From: Tetrahymena thermophila SB210
Lineage: Eukaryota; Ciliophora; Oligohymenophorea; Hymenostomatida; Tetrahymenidae
Direction of reading: 5' to 3'
Assembly: GCF_000189635.1 (NCBI RefSeq)
Contig: NW_002476570.1
Coordinates: forward strand, 558,001-622,000
DNA: 64,000 nucleotides
Part shown: positions 27,403 through 40,419 of the stretch, piece after piece
Numbering within the stretch: the stretch's first letter is position 1
How the letters are laid out: every line of letters starts with the position of its first letter
The notes under the pieces: model-generated
Told to the model about the DNA's origin: nothing
The model's database searches: none
What the model saw: the letters and a program-made list of their open reading frames with translations, nothing else
Translations under genes and position numbers: made by a program

Positions 27403-27605
27403 TAATTTTTACATTACTAATGAACATTTTTTTTTTCTAAATCTTAATTATTTTGTTTATATTTGATTTCTTATATTTTACAAAAATTAATCAAAATACA
27501 GAAACCTTTTTTCAAAAAAATCTATTTAATAATAAGTGCCATCCAAATCACAAAATTTTTAAATGGCATCTTGCTATATATATTTGTATGTTATTTAGAT
27601 ACAAC

Positions 27606-28305
27606 TTATTTTTTTTGAGTCTTTAATTAATAATGTATATTTAAAAAATAAAATTAGAATATGATTTATTTATTATGTTAAAGTAATGATAGAATTTTAT
27701 AATAAAAGATTCTTTTTTAATTAATTTATAAATAGCAATTGAACTATCTTATTTATTTAAATAGAGATTTATATTTTTAGACTTAATAATCAAAAAGTAA
27801 TTAAATCTGCTAAAAATATCATGCTAATATTTAGTGATTATATTGATAATAATTAAAATATACTTGCTTCCTTTTTTAAAAAATTGTAAAGAAACGTCAA
27901 TTAATTAAATCTAATAAATAAAAACAAAATATATATTTGTATGTCAATTATTAAGCTTATTTTTTAAATTTTTGATTAATAATGTATATTTAAAAAATAA
28001 AATCAATAATTATTTATTATTTATTGATTATGTATAAAATTAATGATAGAATTATATAATAAAAGATTCATTTTTAAATAGCAATTATATTATCTCATTT
28101 ATTTAAATAGAGATTTCTTTTTTTAGACTTAATCATCAAAAAGTAGCTGAATCTACAAAAAATATCTTGCTAATTTTTAGTGATTATATAAATAATAATT
28201 AAAATATATTTGCTTCCTTTTTGAAAATAATTGTTAAGAAACTTCATTTAAATTAAATATAATAAATAAAAACAAAATATTTAAAATATTTATATGCTAA
28301 TTAGT
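27606..28305 (+). repeat. Tandem direct repeat, two copies of about 349 bp
   Basis: Copy 1 spans about 27,606-27,955 and copy 2 about 27,956-28,305. Matching landmarks in order: TAATGTATATTTAAAAAATA, AATGATAGAAT, ATTTATTTAAATAGAGATTT, TTTTTAGACTTAAT, CAAAAAGTA, TAGTGATTATAT, TTGCTTCCTTTTT and AATAAAAACAAAATAT. The copies differ by scattered substitutions and short indels, so the duplication is not recent. No coding potential is seen. It could be a decayed non-coding mobile element, but no terminal inverted repeats or target duplications are visible. Confidence 0.82.
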
Positions 28306-28439
28306 CAATTTATTCTTGGATATCTTTCTACTTTAATGTTTATTTAAAAGACAATATCAAAGTAATCATTAATCTATTGTGTTTAAAAATGACTAGATTT
28401 TAATTTTATAAACAAAAATTAATTATAACTTCTAATTTT

Positions 28440-28672
28440 CCTTTATTGAATAGAGATCTTATTTGAATTATAATTAGATCAAAAGTTATTTAAATATAGA
28501 GGGATTTCTTATTGGAAAAACAATTTAATTACATTCTATTTAATATTTATGAGTTTTTTTTTCAATTTTTTATTTGAATTGACTAAGTTAATTTTTGATT
28601 TAAATTTAAAACCTTGTTAACTATCTTTTGATTAAAGTTAATTAAAAAAAAAAGGCAAAAAAAAATTAATAT
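28440..28672 (+). promoter_or_regulatory. Conserved leader of type 2 genes, copy before gene B
   Basis: This upstream segment resembles 50,860-51,069 and 62,050-62,263. Shared elements include AACTTTTGATTATAGTTAATTA-like DNA (here CTATCTTTTGATTAAAGTTA) and an A-run with AAGGCAAAAA directly before the ATG. Conservation in otherwise fast-changing intergenic DNA suggests promoter and 5' leader. No defined factor site can be named. Confidence 0.5.
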
Positions 28673-31600
28673 ATGATGAATTAAAGAAACAAATATTCTT
28701 TCACAAAACTATTAACTTTTTATATTTCTATATAAATGGTTTTTAGCTAAAACTGTCTTAATGTTGGAGAAATATATGATTTTGTATAATAACAATGCTT
28801 AAAATGCGATGATCATTGTAATACATGTAGTGGATTAACTTAAAATGATTGTTTGACTTGCATGAATAACTATTATAGGTAAGGAGTTGATAATTCTTGT
28901 TAAGAAAAATGTGTTTCAGGAACGTATATAAACCAAAAAACAAATACGTGTGAAATTTGCTCAGTTTTAGGTTGTGATTAATGTCTTTAAAATTAAAGAT
29001 GTATTAAATGCACTGAAAATTTGAAATTAGATGAATAATCTGGATGTGTCTTGAATGATAATACATGCAGTTAATAATAGTACTATTCCTTATTTTTAAA
29101 ATAATGCTTTTACTTATGTAGCGAAAATGAAATAAAAGATTAAAATACAGTACTCTGCATCCCTATTTAGAATTGCAACTATTTCCAAGAAATATAAAAA
29201 AATGATTTGTTCTAATCAGTATCAGTAGAAACCTTTATTGATAATGGATTTCTATTAATAGGAGAATCTTTATGTTAGTTCTACCTATACAATTAAAATC
29301 TTGAGACTGTTTATTCAAATTTATTAGTTTAAAATCCATAAGACAAAACAGTTTTTTATGGCTAATAAAATTTTTATGATAGAAATGTAGGAGGATGCTA
29401 AACATAGCAAACATTAATTGGATTTAATTTTTTAACTTATCAAATAGAATTCAATATAAATAATGAATTGAATACTTAATATAGTCTCTTCTAACTAGAT
29501 GCAGAGAATCATATAATTGTTTTACAGAAGAATTAAGGAGGATTTATCTTTTTTGATTATTTAAATAATGAAGAGATTCTCATAGAAACAAATAATTTAT
29601 ATATTTATAACTTTTAGAGTATAAACTCCTAACAAATTTACTTGTATCAGAGCAATAATATTTAATATGTAAATTTTTAATTTAAAATTTAATAGTTGAT
29701 TTATTTATTTTTAATTTAAAGGAAAGTTAAAGTGCAGTGCTTTATTTTAGAAGAGAAAATAAAATAATTAAATTTGATCAATAATATTACAATATAAAGG
29801 TTCTAAACAAATAAGATATGATTTTTTATGCTACTGTTTCTAATAGGTAAGGATATTTTCTTCAATTTGATTAAGTATCACTATCAACTAAAGTAATGTT
29901 ACAAATAAATATTGATAATAATTCTTTAAATTTTTTTGACGAGGACTTATAGCTATTTTATGTGAAAGGAAATTCAAATTCAGTAGTATATTATATCCAA
30001 AAAGATAGTATTCTACCGATCTATAAAATTATAAATGATTTAGGATAGATTACTTCTAAATGTACTTTTTTTTAATAATAAAATACTAACTAACCTTCAA
30101 TAATTGTGGTTTTAAAATCAAATTTAATAGTTTTTGACTAATTAAATTATTAATAATACAAAGAAAGTTCATTTTCAAATCTTATCAAATATATTTTTTA
30201 TTTAGATAAATATTTAGATCCAGTATCATTAATAGCTATGAAAAATTAAATCTTATATGTCTTAAATGATAGTAACTAAATCTTCTATATAGAATTTGAA
30301 ATAAATGATTAGAATGTGGAAACAAAAAAAATACTTACATCAAGTAAATAAAGTTAAGAAATAATATTACATAATGATTCCATAATAAAGTTATAAACGG
30401 GCGATAGTAATACTTGCATTTTAGTTAACTTAAATCAAATATAATTTGATTTAATGACTTATATCACATATTATTTGTACAATTTGTAAAACTTTTAAAT
30501 TAAAAGAAGTTTTATAAGATCTTATTAAGATATTTATTTATCTTAAATTAGTTAACTGAAAATGGATTTAGGAAATAATAAGCACCTCTATACTGTAATC
30601 ATTCAAAATTCCTTATGTTAAATCATAATAAAAGATGTCTTACTTGGATAAATAATATTTAATATTAATGATTAATGTTTTTTTACTTTATCATAAACTA
30701 ATACCTTTTATTTTGAATAGTTAGGATTTCTTTTTTAGAGATAACCTTTCACTTTGTATAATACTATAAAAAATTCTAAAGTGACATAATTCTATCAATT
30801 TGACAACGCCTATGCAAGAACAGTGACTTTCCATACTTTTTAAAATAAAAAAATGCTTTTTGTAGATTAAAATGGATAGTTTTTTGGATTTGACCTTATT
30901 TCTTTGCAGTAAGAATTTTATATAAATAACTAAAATACTCTTGTAAATGACTTACTTTTGTCAAATATTTTTATAAACGGTAAAATGCAATAGCTACCAG
31001 CATCTTTAAATAACTCAATTTATTTAATTATTAATAATTAATTAGTTTAAGAATTCCAATTAGATAATAAGTCAATCAACAATATTAATTAAATTTAATT
31101 AGATTATGTTAATACAGTTTTCTAGTGCATTCTTTATTAAGGATAAATTCTTATCATAATTAACAAAGAAATTCAAGTTTACAACTAATAATTACTACTG
31201 ATAAATAAAATAATTATTCCGTTTGGTTATCAAACAAGTACTAATGTCTTTAATATTGATAGATTTTTATTTTTTATTGGCTCAAGCTTTTTTTACTAAT
31301 TTGATTTAATTTAATTCAAGACAAATTAGTTGCAAATTAATATATCAAATAGTCTTCTAGCAACATTATATGAAAATCAGGAAATATTGATAATTGAATA
31401 ATTCGTTATTCAATATAGGCTATTTATTTTGTTAAATACTTAGATTTTTTAGTTTTAGAGCAATCTATTATCAGATATAAATGACTTAACATATTTTAGA
31501 ATATCAGATTATATTTTAAAAATGACTAAAAATATTTAAAATATTCCAATGTCAACTATAGATTAAAGATAAAGTAATTATGTACTAATTTAAACTTGGT

Positions 31601-34600
31601 TTAGTGAAACTTTATAGTTGAGCTATTATTATGATACAATAAAAAATTAGATAATAAAAATACATGTTTTGAAGAATTAAATACTAAAAGTATTTGATTT
31701 TACTGATTTTTTTACACAAATAAGTGTTGATGCACACCAAGATATATTTATATATTCTTAAGTAGACGGATCTATAAAAATTTTCAACCCTAACTTAACA
31801 AGTGGATAAGTATATTTGGTACAAAAATTTTCAGGAATAAAAAGAATTGAAACTTGTTATTAATAACAATAACTTGTAGTTTAGACAACCACAAATTAAA
31901 TTTTTATTTTTAAGGTAATTTATTTATTTACTTTTTGCTGACCTATTTCTAAAGTAATTTAATATTTATAGTATCAAGGAAATAATGGAACAGGAGTATT
32001 TTTAGATTTAAGTGACATTACACCTTTCATCACAACAAAATATACTCTCTCATTTTAAATTCAATGTCAAAATAATTTAATCTTTACATAGTCTCCTTAT
32101 CTGAAACTATTTAATTTAAATGATGGATCAATTAGCACTTTTTAATTAGTAAATTCATTAAAAATCATAGATCATATTAATGTAATAAAATATTTTTTTA
32201 TATTTAGGCTGATTACTTATCATACAGAAACAATTTAAATTCTAATCCTATAATAGATGTACAAAATTAGATTATAATTTATCCCCATAGCATTTTTAGC
32301 TAATATTATTAGAAAGGTTCTTAATAAATTGAATATTAATTATATAGTTATGTTTCTCCTAACACTCAAATGTACTATGATCTTTAAAATAATTAGTTGA
32401 TTGTACTAATTGGTAGTAATAATTTAATAACAGTTGTGGATTATAACTAAGCTTTGTAAAAGTATTAGTACAATACTCAATCTAATTTTTTTTAAAATTT
32501 GACTTGCTTCATTCCTTAAAATAATTTGATAATTATAATTGACTAAACTCCTTAAATATATACTTACTATTATCTCACAAATATAACAAATATTGTACCA
32601 ATTTATTTATATCAAATTATTTAAATAATACCTGATATTAATAATAATCTCATTTATATTTCAACTCAGCAATTTGTCCATTCATTTACTTATCCTGATA
32701 TGATATATTATGAAGCTTTGTATGATAAATTCAACTAGAACAATTCAAACATTAATATAACATAATTAGTTCCATAGATAAATACTTTATTCGTTGTAAG
32801 GTAAGATAGTGTGATTTTAGTGTATGATCTGATTGAATCTTTAGTTTAAAAAGAAACAAGTTTTATCAATTAAATGTCTGTTTAATATATCTAATTTAAC
32901 AATTTTTTAGTTACTTATAATTTGTAAACCAGTTCTTTATTGCTCTTTAAAGAAAGAATTTTTTAGGATGAAATCTTATTAGATTTGGCATTTTAAACAT
33001 TATAGAAATGTGATATATTTAAGATCGATGAATCAAGCTTTATTTTCATAACATCTTTTAAAATCTATTAAATATAGATAAATCTTTAATAAAATAAGCT
33101 TTAAATTTTAAACTTATTAGAAATAAAATAATATTTTTCTGATATTTTATTAGATTTTAACAATAAAATAATTATATTAGCTAATTAATAGACAAAATAG
33201 ATATCTTTTTATGAAATTATTAATAACAACTTAACTTCAGTTGGTAATTTATAATATAATTACTAACAAATATTGATCTAACAAAATAATATTCTCTACT
33301 ATTTTAATAATTCTATTGTTTCTTTCACTATCTCAGTTTAAAATTTTGGCTAAACTAATATATTAAAATTAGGTACAACTAAAATTTCTTACATGATAAA
33401 GTTAAGCTCTAATAATAATAAATAGTTAGATGAAAGGTTTGAAGAAATTAATTAATCAAATTATTATGATACTTCAGATGAAAGTTTAGTTTTTATAATA
33501 CAAAATGAAGAAAAATCAATCTACATAGTTGATACGACTCAGCTAAATGTAATTAGTTTTGCTTAAATTGAGTATTAAATTGTCAATGTTGTTGTTGATA
33601 GAAACAGAAGAATAATTTTCTGTGTTTCAAATATATCAATTACTTATATCTTTGATTTTACTTTGAAACAATTATCTTAAATTAAAAATCCTTGTCTTTT
33701 AAATGCTAAAATATATTTTGATGATCAATTAATTTACTCAGTTTGTCCTAATTCAGTTTATTTTTATAATTTTCTGACTTTAGCTAAATAAAACTATCAA
33801 ATTAATTCTAGATTTAATAATATTGATTATATAAAGTCTTTTAATTAATAAAACACATTTTTATTAATATAATAAGACTCAGTTTACATTATTCAACTAC
33901 AATAAAATAATAATAACATCAAAATCTTATTTTAAAAGAATAAATAAAAAATTAATATCTAAAGTGCTAGTATAATTTTTGATAATAATAATTAAAAGTA
34001 TTTCTAAATAGAAGGAATATCATGGAGCGATATCATTTATTATTTGATACCATATGAACCTTAAAATAAGTGTACTGCAAATTTAGTATCATCAAATACT
34101 TAAATGATTTCTTAATAAATTTAAATCATCTAATAAAATGCATATTCATCAAACCAAACAGTTTCTTAAGTATTAATTCAATTTTAAAATGATTAAGAAA
34201 TACACAAGATATTTAATTTAAACAAATAAGAAATTTAAATAGAAGCAGTTATTTACACATAAAATTATAATTAATTAGTATGGAATGATGGAAGCATTGT
34301 TGACGACCCTAATATAGGTGAACTAGTTATTCATGATGCATAACTAAATATTACAAATAAGCTAATCTTGAACCAAAATAATAACATTAATTAAATACTT
34401 TTATTTAATTTAAATTTAATTGACATATAAAATTAAGTTGTTTTTGAAAATATTCCAAAAGTGATATTTTCTAACATAACCATTTAATCAATCATAAATT
34501 ATCAATAAAATTCTTAATAGCCATTAATTATTTTTAGAAATTGTAGCGAAGTGATATTAGATAGCATGAATTTATATAATGTTAACATAAATAATTAAAC

Positions 34601-37600
34601 ATTCTTTTAGTTTGAAAATGTAAAAAATTTAAAAATAAAAAATTTAAATGTTAGCAATTCTATTTTCAGCTCTCTGATTTACATTATTGAATCTTAGTAG
34701 ATTTCTTTTAAAAAATTGAGTTTTTAAAATATAACAAATCAATTTGAAAGTATTATTATTGCAACAACTGTATTATTAACAGATATTAGCTATATAAGTA
34801 TCATGCAAACAAATCGAAATTAAATTTTAAGCTTTTATGGATGCTATAATATAACTTTGAGTTAAATTAATGTTAGAGATACATAAGACATAATACTTTT
34901 GTAAACTTAAGATTATACAAAAATGTATATTTATCCTACTAATAATCTTATAATACAATATTTTGATATTTCAAATTCTTAAAATATTGGATTTATCATA
35001 GAGGCTAATTAATTTACAATTTTTAATTCTCATTTTACAAATCTGAATTAGACTGCCACCAATCTTATTAATTCTAAACTTTCTAATATCTAAATATTTG
35101 AATGTAATTTTTAGAGTTTAAATTTGAGCTAAGGGTATTAAATTCTTAGATTAATAAACTTTAACAATCTATTGATTGAATAATCAAAATTTTTAGGAAA
35201 TTTAGGTAATTTGATTTATCTCCTAAACTAAAATGAAGGATTTTCCATAGTATTTAGTAATTTATAATTAAAAGACAATAAATCTCAATAACAAAGCAAT
35301 ATATTAATTAATTTTGCATTAAAATTAATAATCTAAAATAGTAGTTTTATAAATTAAATATCTTAGCTAAACGGAGGTGCTTTTAATATTTAAAATATTG
35401 ACGAATTATATATAACTGAATCAAAATTTTAGATAAATTAATCTATTTTAGGAAATGGAGGTTCTTTGTTTCTCTATCAAATTCAAAATTTATACATCTC
35501 AAACTCTGAATTCTTTGAAAACTAATCATAAAATGAATCGGGAGGAGCAGTATTTATAGATCAAAACTAATTAAAGTCCACAAATTCTTCTATAATAAAT
35601 TGTAATTTTTAACAAAATACTGCAATCTAAGGATTAGGTGGTGCTATTTATATTAATAATTGTGATTTAAATTTAAAAAGTACAAACATTTTAAATAATA
35701 GAGCATCTATAGGTGGAGGAATTTATTATTAGCAATTGATACCACGTATTATTTAGCAAAATTAAATTAAATTTAATAAAAATATAGTGAAAGATAATGG
35801 ATGCATATTGTATGGTTAAAATATAGCTTCAACACTTAGAAAGTTATTGCTAAACATTAATAAAGATCTTAAAACGATTGTTGTAGAAGGATATTTTTCT
35901 TAAAATGAGCCTATCATTGTTAAGAATTTCAGAAGTGGTGAATATTTAGTACTGGATGATATTTAGATAATAGATGAAGAAAATTATAATTTTAAGTATG
36001 ATCCTTTATTAAAATATAGTCAAAGTGCTACAGAAATAATATAATTAACTACTTTGAGTATTAACATGTAAAATAAAAGTGAATAAATGAATATATTTGG
36101 AGGAATTATAGTGAATTATTAGAAAGGAAAATTTTCTTTTAATGTAAGTCTCTCTTACATTCCAAATTAAAGCTCAAATTTTTAGATATAATCTTAAAAA
36201 ATGCCAGCTCTTTATGATTATAAAGGAAATTTATTTTTAGAATAAAAATAGTTATCTCTCAATTTCAAAGTTGATTTTAGATAATGCATAACAGGAGAAG
36301 TGCAAAAATCATTTTTCTCATCTATCATTTGTGATTAATGCCCTGATGGTAAATATTCTTTAAATGTTAATGATTAGGTTTGTTAGATTTGTCCATCCTA
36401 AGCTATAAGGTGTTTTGGTTCATAAATACAAGTTAAAAATGGATATTGGAAAAAAAACAATCAGAGTGATTTGATTTTTTATTGTGAGAATGCTCCAGAA
36501 AATTGTTAACCAGAAAGTTTGGAATCAAAAGTAATAATTTATTTCTTTACAAATAAAAAGATATTTTATGAACATATCAATATTACAATCTTTAAAATTT
36601 GAAAAAGAAGTTAAATTAAAATACTTAAATACAATTTTATTTACAATATTTATTTTATAGCTTGGATGCGCTCAAGGCTACGTTGGTCCTTTGTGTGAAT
36701 AATGTGATTTTTTTGGTAATGTTTGGGGATAAAGATACTCAACTACTTTCAAAAATTTTAATTGTTCCAAATGCTCAGATATGTTAGTATTAGCAGGTTT
36801 CGAATAAGCAATATTCATAATTTTGCTAACTTTGTACATTTACATATGTAATAGAAAGATCATTAACTAAATAGAAAGAGACCTATAAAATTACTATATT
36901 AAAATGATGGGTCTTATTTATCTCAATAATTCTGGTAAAAATATATTAATTTTAAAATTACTTTTCTATTATTATTTTTATTAGTTTATAAGACTAATTC
37001 TACAGTATGTTCAAAGATTCTAATTGATCATTTGCAAATAATATCTATTTTAAGTAGCCTTTCATTCTAATTTCCTACTATAATTTAATTTTCTTCAAAT
37101 GTTGGAGGAAATCCTTTACTAATATAAACAAATATATTTGATTGCTTTTATCCTAGTGAAATTAGAATTCCGAAGTGGTTTGCTAAAGTAATTTGCTCAT
37201 TAAGTCTGCCTTTTATCATTTATTTACTCAATTAAATAATAAACTTTTTATTAAAAGTATTTTACAAGAAAAATACTCATTCGAGGTATTAGAAAACTAC
37301 AATGATTTTCTTTTATTTCTATTTTTATCCATCCATGATATTTATATTAATAAAATCAATAAATTGTATAAATATTGGAAATGAAAAATATGCTTAAATC
37401 GACACTATGATAAGCTGTAGGGATTTTTCTGAACACTTTTTTTATAACTTAATTTTTAGTTTTCCAGTTATAGTTCTGGTATTTGTAGTTATCCCATTTT
37501 TTTTTATTCATAAAGTAAGATAAAATATGAATTAAAAGCTTTCTAAAATACAAAAAAGTTCTTATTAATTTATTTATGAACCTTATAAGAATCAATACTA

Positions 37601-38630
37601 CTACTGGGAATTTGTTAGATTGTTGTATAAGAGTGCTGTTATGATTTCTTCAATATTTTTGTAAGAGTATCTTTCTTTAAAAGTAAATTTAATATTATGT
37701 AACCAAATTTTATTTAATAACTAATTTAAATATAATAAATAAGACTTGCATAGTTAACTAAATATTGATATTGTATAATTACATTCAGATGAGGATTAAT
37801 CCGTTTACTCATTAACTTCATAATTAATTGGAGAATTAATCTATACTAATAAGTATTTCAACTCTGAATTTCTGCTTAGTTTAGTCTTTGATAGCTGACT
37901 AATATTATACTGTGGTTATCCTTTTTTAATTGGTTATAATTATGTTAAATCTATACTTTGTATTGAAACTATTGTTTCTTACATTTGTTAAACCTATTTC
38001 TCCAAATAGGTAAAACAGAAACTTATTTTAAGAGTGCCTTTATAAAATGAAGACTAAATATCCTTAGATTTTTAAATTTGTATAAGTAGATTCTACTATA
38101 AGATTTAAAACTGCTTTGAAAATTAAAAAACTAAGACTTTAAATAAAGAGTGTGTATGAAGCAAGAAATGAAAGATAAAGTACTATTAATACAGGTTAAA
38201 AATAATAATTACAATCTTTGATATTTAATTCACAAAAAATAGCAAATTAATTTAAGGTATAACTTTTTAGCTAATAAACTGACTATGAAACTATAAACAG
38301 TGAATTTGATAATTTAAAGCAATCATAACAACCACTAACTCTTTAGACTAAATATTAGCTTTCAGCAAAACTTAGAAATCAAGGTATTATTAATCATTAA
38401 ATATTTTTTTAATATTTAATAACATTAAAATTAGATTCACCCCTTATTAGATAAGAAACGAGTGATTTTTCTTAAATTTCATTGAGATAAAGCAATTTTT
38501 AGCTTCGATTGATAAATTTTTAAGGTAAATATTAACTTGAATGTTTTATTTTTATAAAATAATATAAATAATAATAGATCAATGCCAGGATGAAGTAGTT
38601 GAAAAATAAAACAATTAAACTCAATTGTGA
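28673..38630 (+). CDS. Giant surface protein B (type 2): Cys-rich, beta-helix, multipass
   Basis: Encodes 3,147 residues in nine exons: 28673-29668, 29722-31914, 31972-32148, 32208-36530, 36661-36934, 36985-37682, 37744-38383, 38435-38524 and 38578-38630. They sum to 9,444 nt, in frame, with TGA stop. The signal peptide region begins MMNQRNKYSFTKLLTFYISI. The first knots are CLKCDDHCNTCSGL and CLTCMNNYYR. The architecture matches gene A: N-terminal Cys-rich module, propeller-like repeats (SPYLKLFNLNDGSISTFQ), beta-helix GGA repeats around 35,360-35,720 and the EphR-like module CDQCPDGKYSLN. Exon 5 opens with the EGF-like knot LGCAQGYVGPLCEQCD, and the multipass domain carries YYYWEFVRLLYKSAV. 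The C-terminal tail is encoded by two tiny exons (90 and 53 nt). Against A the N-terminal and middle domains have diverged most. Its closest relatives here are D and E. Role unknown. Confidence 0.87.
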
Positions 38631-38983
38631 AATAAAAATAATTTTTTTGAATAAATATAAAATGTTATATATGAATTTATAATCAAAATTTTAATCAAAA
38701 AACTACTCAATTTAAATGATAATTAAAACAAAAGTTAAAGTTGAATTTATGATAAAATTTATACAAAATTAATTATTTTTCTATTACTTAAAAAGATTAA
38801 AATGGGGGGAAATTTTTGATTATGGGAAATTATATTTTAGTGAAATTTACTTGGCCGAATTAATAATTTTATTTTATTAAAATTATATTTAACTATCACA
38901 ATCCCTCCATTATTATCCCTCAGTTTTCTATAAAGCTGCTTTAGGTTTTTATTTATTTTTATTATTAATAACTTTAACTTACT
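38631..38983. other. Intergenic DNA after gene B
   Basis: The first 170 bp resemble the 3' flank of gene D (61,025-61,110). From about 38,800 it resembles 15,680-15,788. No gene is present. Confidence 0.5.
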
Positions 38984-40419
38984 GAATCGGTGGTATATAT
39001 TCATCTGATCGCACACCTATTGATATAAATTTTCTTTTAAGTTTTAATCAGTTTTAATAAAAGAAAATTTCTTTTAACCTTAATATTTATTATTTCATAA
39101 ATTAGTTTTAAAAGTATTATAAATTTTTATTATTTTAATGGAAAAGATAATTTTTTATTTATATTGAATATATTCCAGTTCTCAAAAATGGTAAATATTT
39201 AAAATAAAATATAGTTTTAACTTTGTGTAAATATTTTAATTCATGAATTTAAATCATTTATATGACAAAGGATAAGTACAAAACTATTAGTAATTAATTT
39301 TAATGTTTTGCTATATAATTAAAAACAAAATCAAAAAATATTTTTAAATAATTATTTTATTTCTTAATGATAATAAAAATTGGAATTTTCACTTAATTTA
39401 TAAATGTTTGCATGAATTTATTTAAGCTTGGTAATAGCTTATTTTTATAAAAATTATATCATATCATATCTGGAATAAAAAGAATTGGAACTTATATTTA
39501 ATAACAATAGTTAATAGTTGAGAGAATCACAAATTTAATTTTAATTTTTAAGGTAATTTATTTATTTAAATGCTTTTAATATATTTTAAAGTAATTTAAC
39601 TACAATAGAATAAATGAAATAATGGAACTGAATATTTTTAGATTTTAGTTACAATTTTCATGTTAAACCTTTATAAATGTTAATGATGATTCTTATTAGA
39701 TATGTTTTTCGAGGTGTAGAATTTTTTAGTTTTTAAATACCAGTAAAAAATGGAATTAAAAACAATTATTAGATTTTTATTGGGTGAATGCTCTAGAAAA
39801 TTAACTATAAAATTCAGAATCAAAAGTACTAACTTATTTGTTTATTTATCAATTAAAACATTTAAGAATTAATGAAACTAAAAGATGTTAAATTTTGATC
39901 ACCTTAATTTGTACTTTGAATTTTAGCTTATTTTAGAGAACTTTTGATATTTGATTTTAAAAGTAAAAACATATTTTAATTTATTTTTAAAAATAATTTG
40001 TTTATTTAGATATGTAAGATCTTATTTTAAGATATGGTAACACAAAAGTGATATCATATTATTTAAAAAAACATAAAAAAATTATTAAAATATATTAAAT
40101 TCATAAATTATGCAAACAAATTTAAAACTTATTTCAAATTGCAAACTCTTTTAATTAGAAGAAAAAATATATTAATAAAAGAATGAAACAAATTAAAATT
40201 TAATTTTCTTTTTTTTTACAAAAATACATGATCTCATTTGTAAAAAGGAAAAAAAAATTATAATACTTCTAAAGATTAATATTTTAACAAGCTTATATGT
40301 AATGACCTCTAATTTTTATATTTATAAAAACCAAAAATTTTGTTGCTTTTGCTATACAAAGTTGAATTTTTATTATATTTATATTAAATCATTTATTACT
40401 AAAGCAAAAAACAAAATCA
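38984..40419 (+). repeat. Relic-bearing upstream block, copy 2 (before gene C)
   Basis: A direct repeat of 15,789-17,214, including the relic and the leader of the following gene. Small indels and substitutions separate the copies. The similarity runs through the ATG into gene C without a break. Confidence 0.85.
39460..39835 (+). pseudogene. Internally deleted relic of a giant surface-protein gene, copy 2
   Basis: Same junction as the relic at 16,255-16,630: the end of exon 2 with intron 2 and the start of exon 3, joined to the EphR-like region. It has its own extra damage, including loss of about 20 bp in the segment matching GYWKKNNQSD. The shared junction shows that the deletion predates duplication of the 23-kb unit. 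Confidence 0.72.

Larger units (their letters stand above)
27131..28672. other. Intergenic region between genes A and B
   Basis: The first 180 bp match the 3' flank of gene C (50,342-50,520), and the last 230 bp match the leaders of genes D and E. Between them lies about 0.8-1.1 kb that has no counterpart between C and D. It contains a 46-bp palindrome and a tandem repeat of about 349 bp, listed separately. No coding reading is supported. Confidence 0.6.

Noticed and set aside
28758-28943. Minus-strand open stretches over the first exons of giant genes (also 40,433-40,894 and 51,155-51,346)
   Set aside because: They are antisense shadows of the cysteine-rich modules. They recur in the copies only because the sense sequence is conserved.
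37193-37384. Plus-strand 63-residue open stretch inside gene B
   Set aside because: It is out of frame with exon 6, whose true frame encodes the membrane domain and matches A, C and D.
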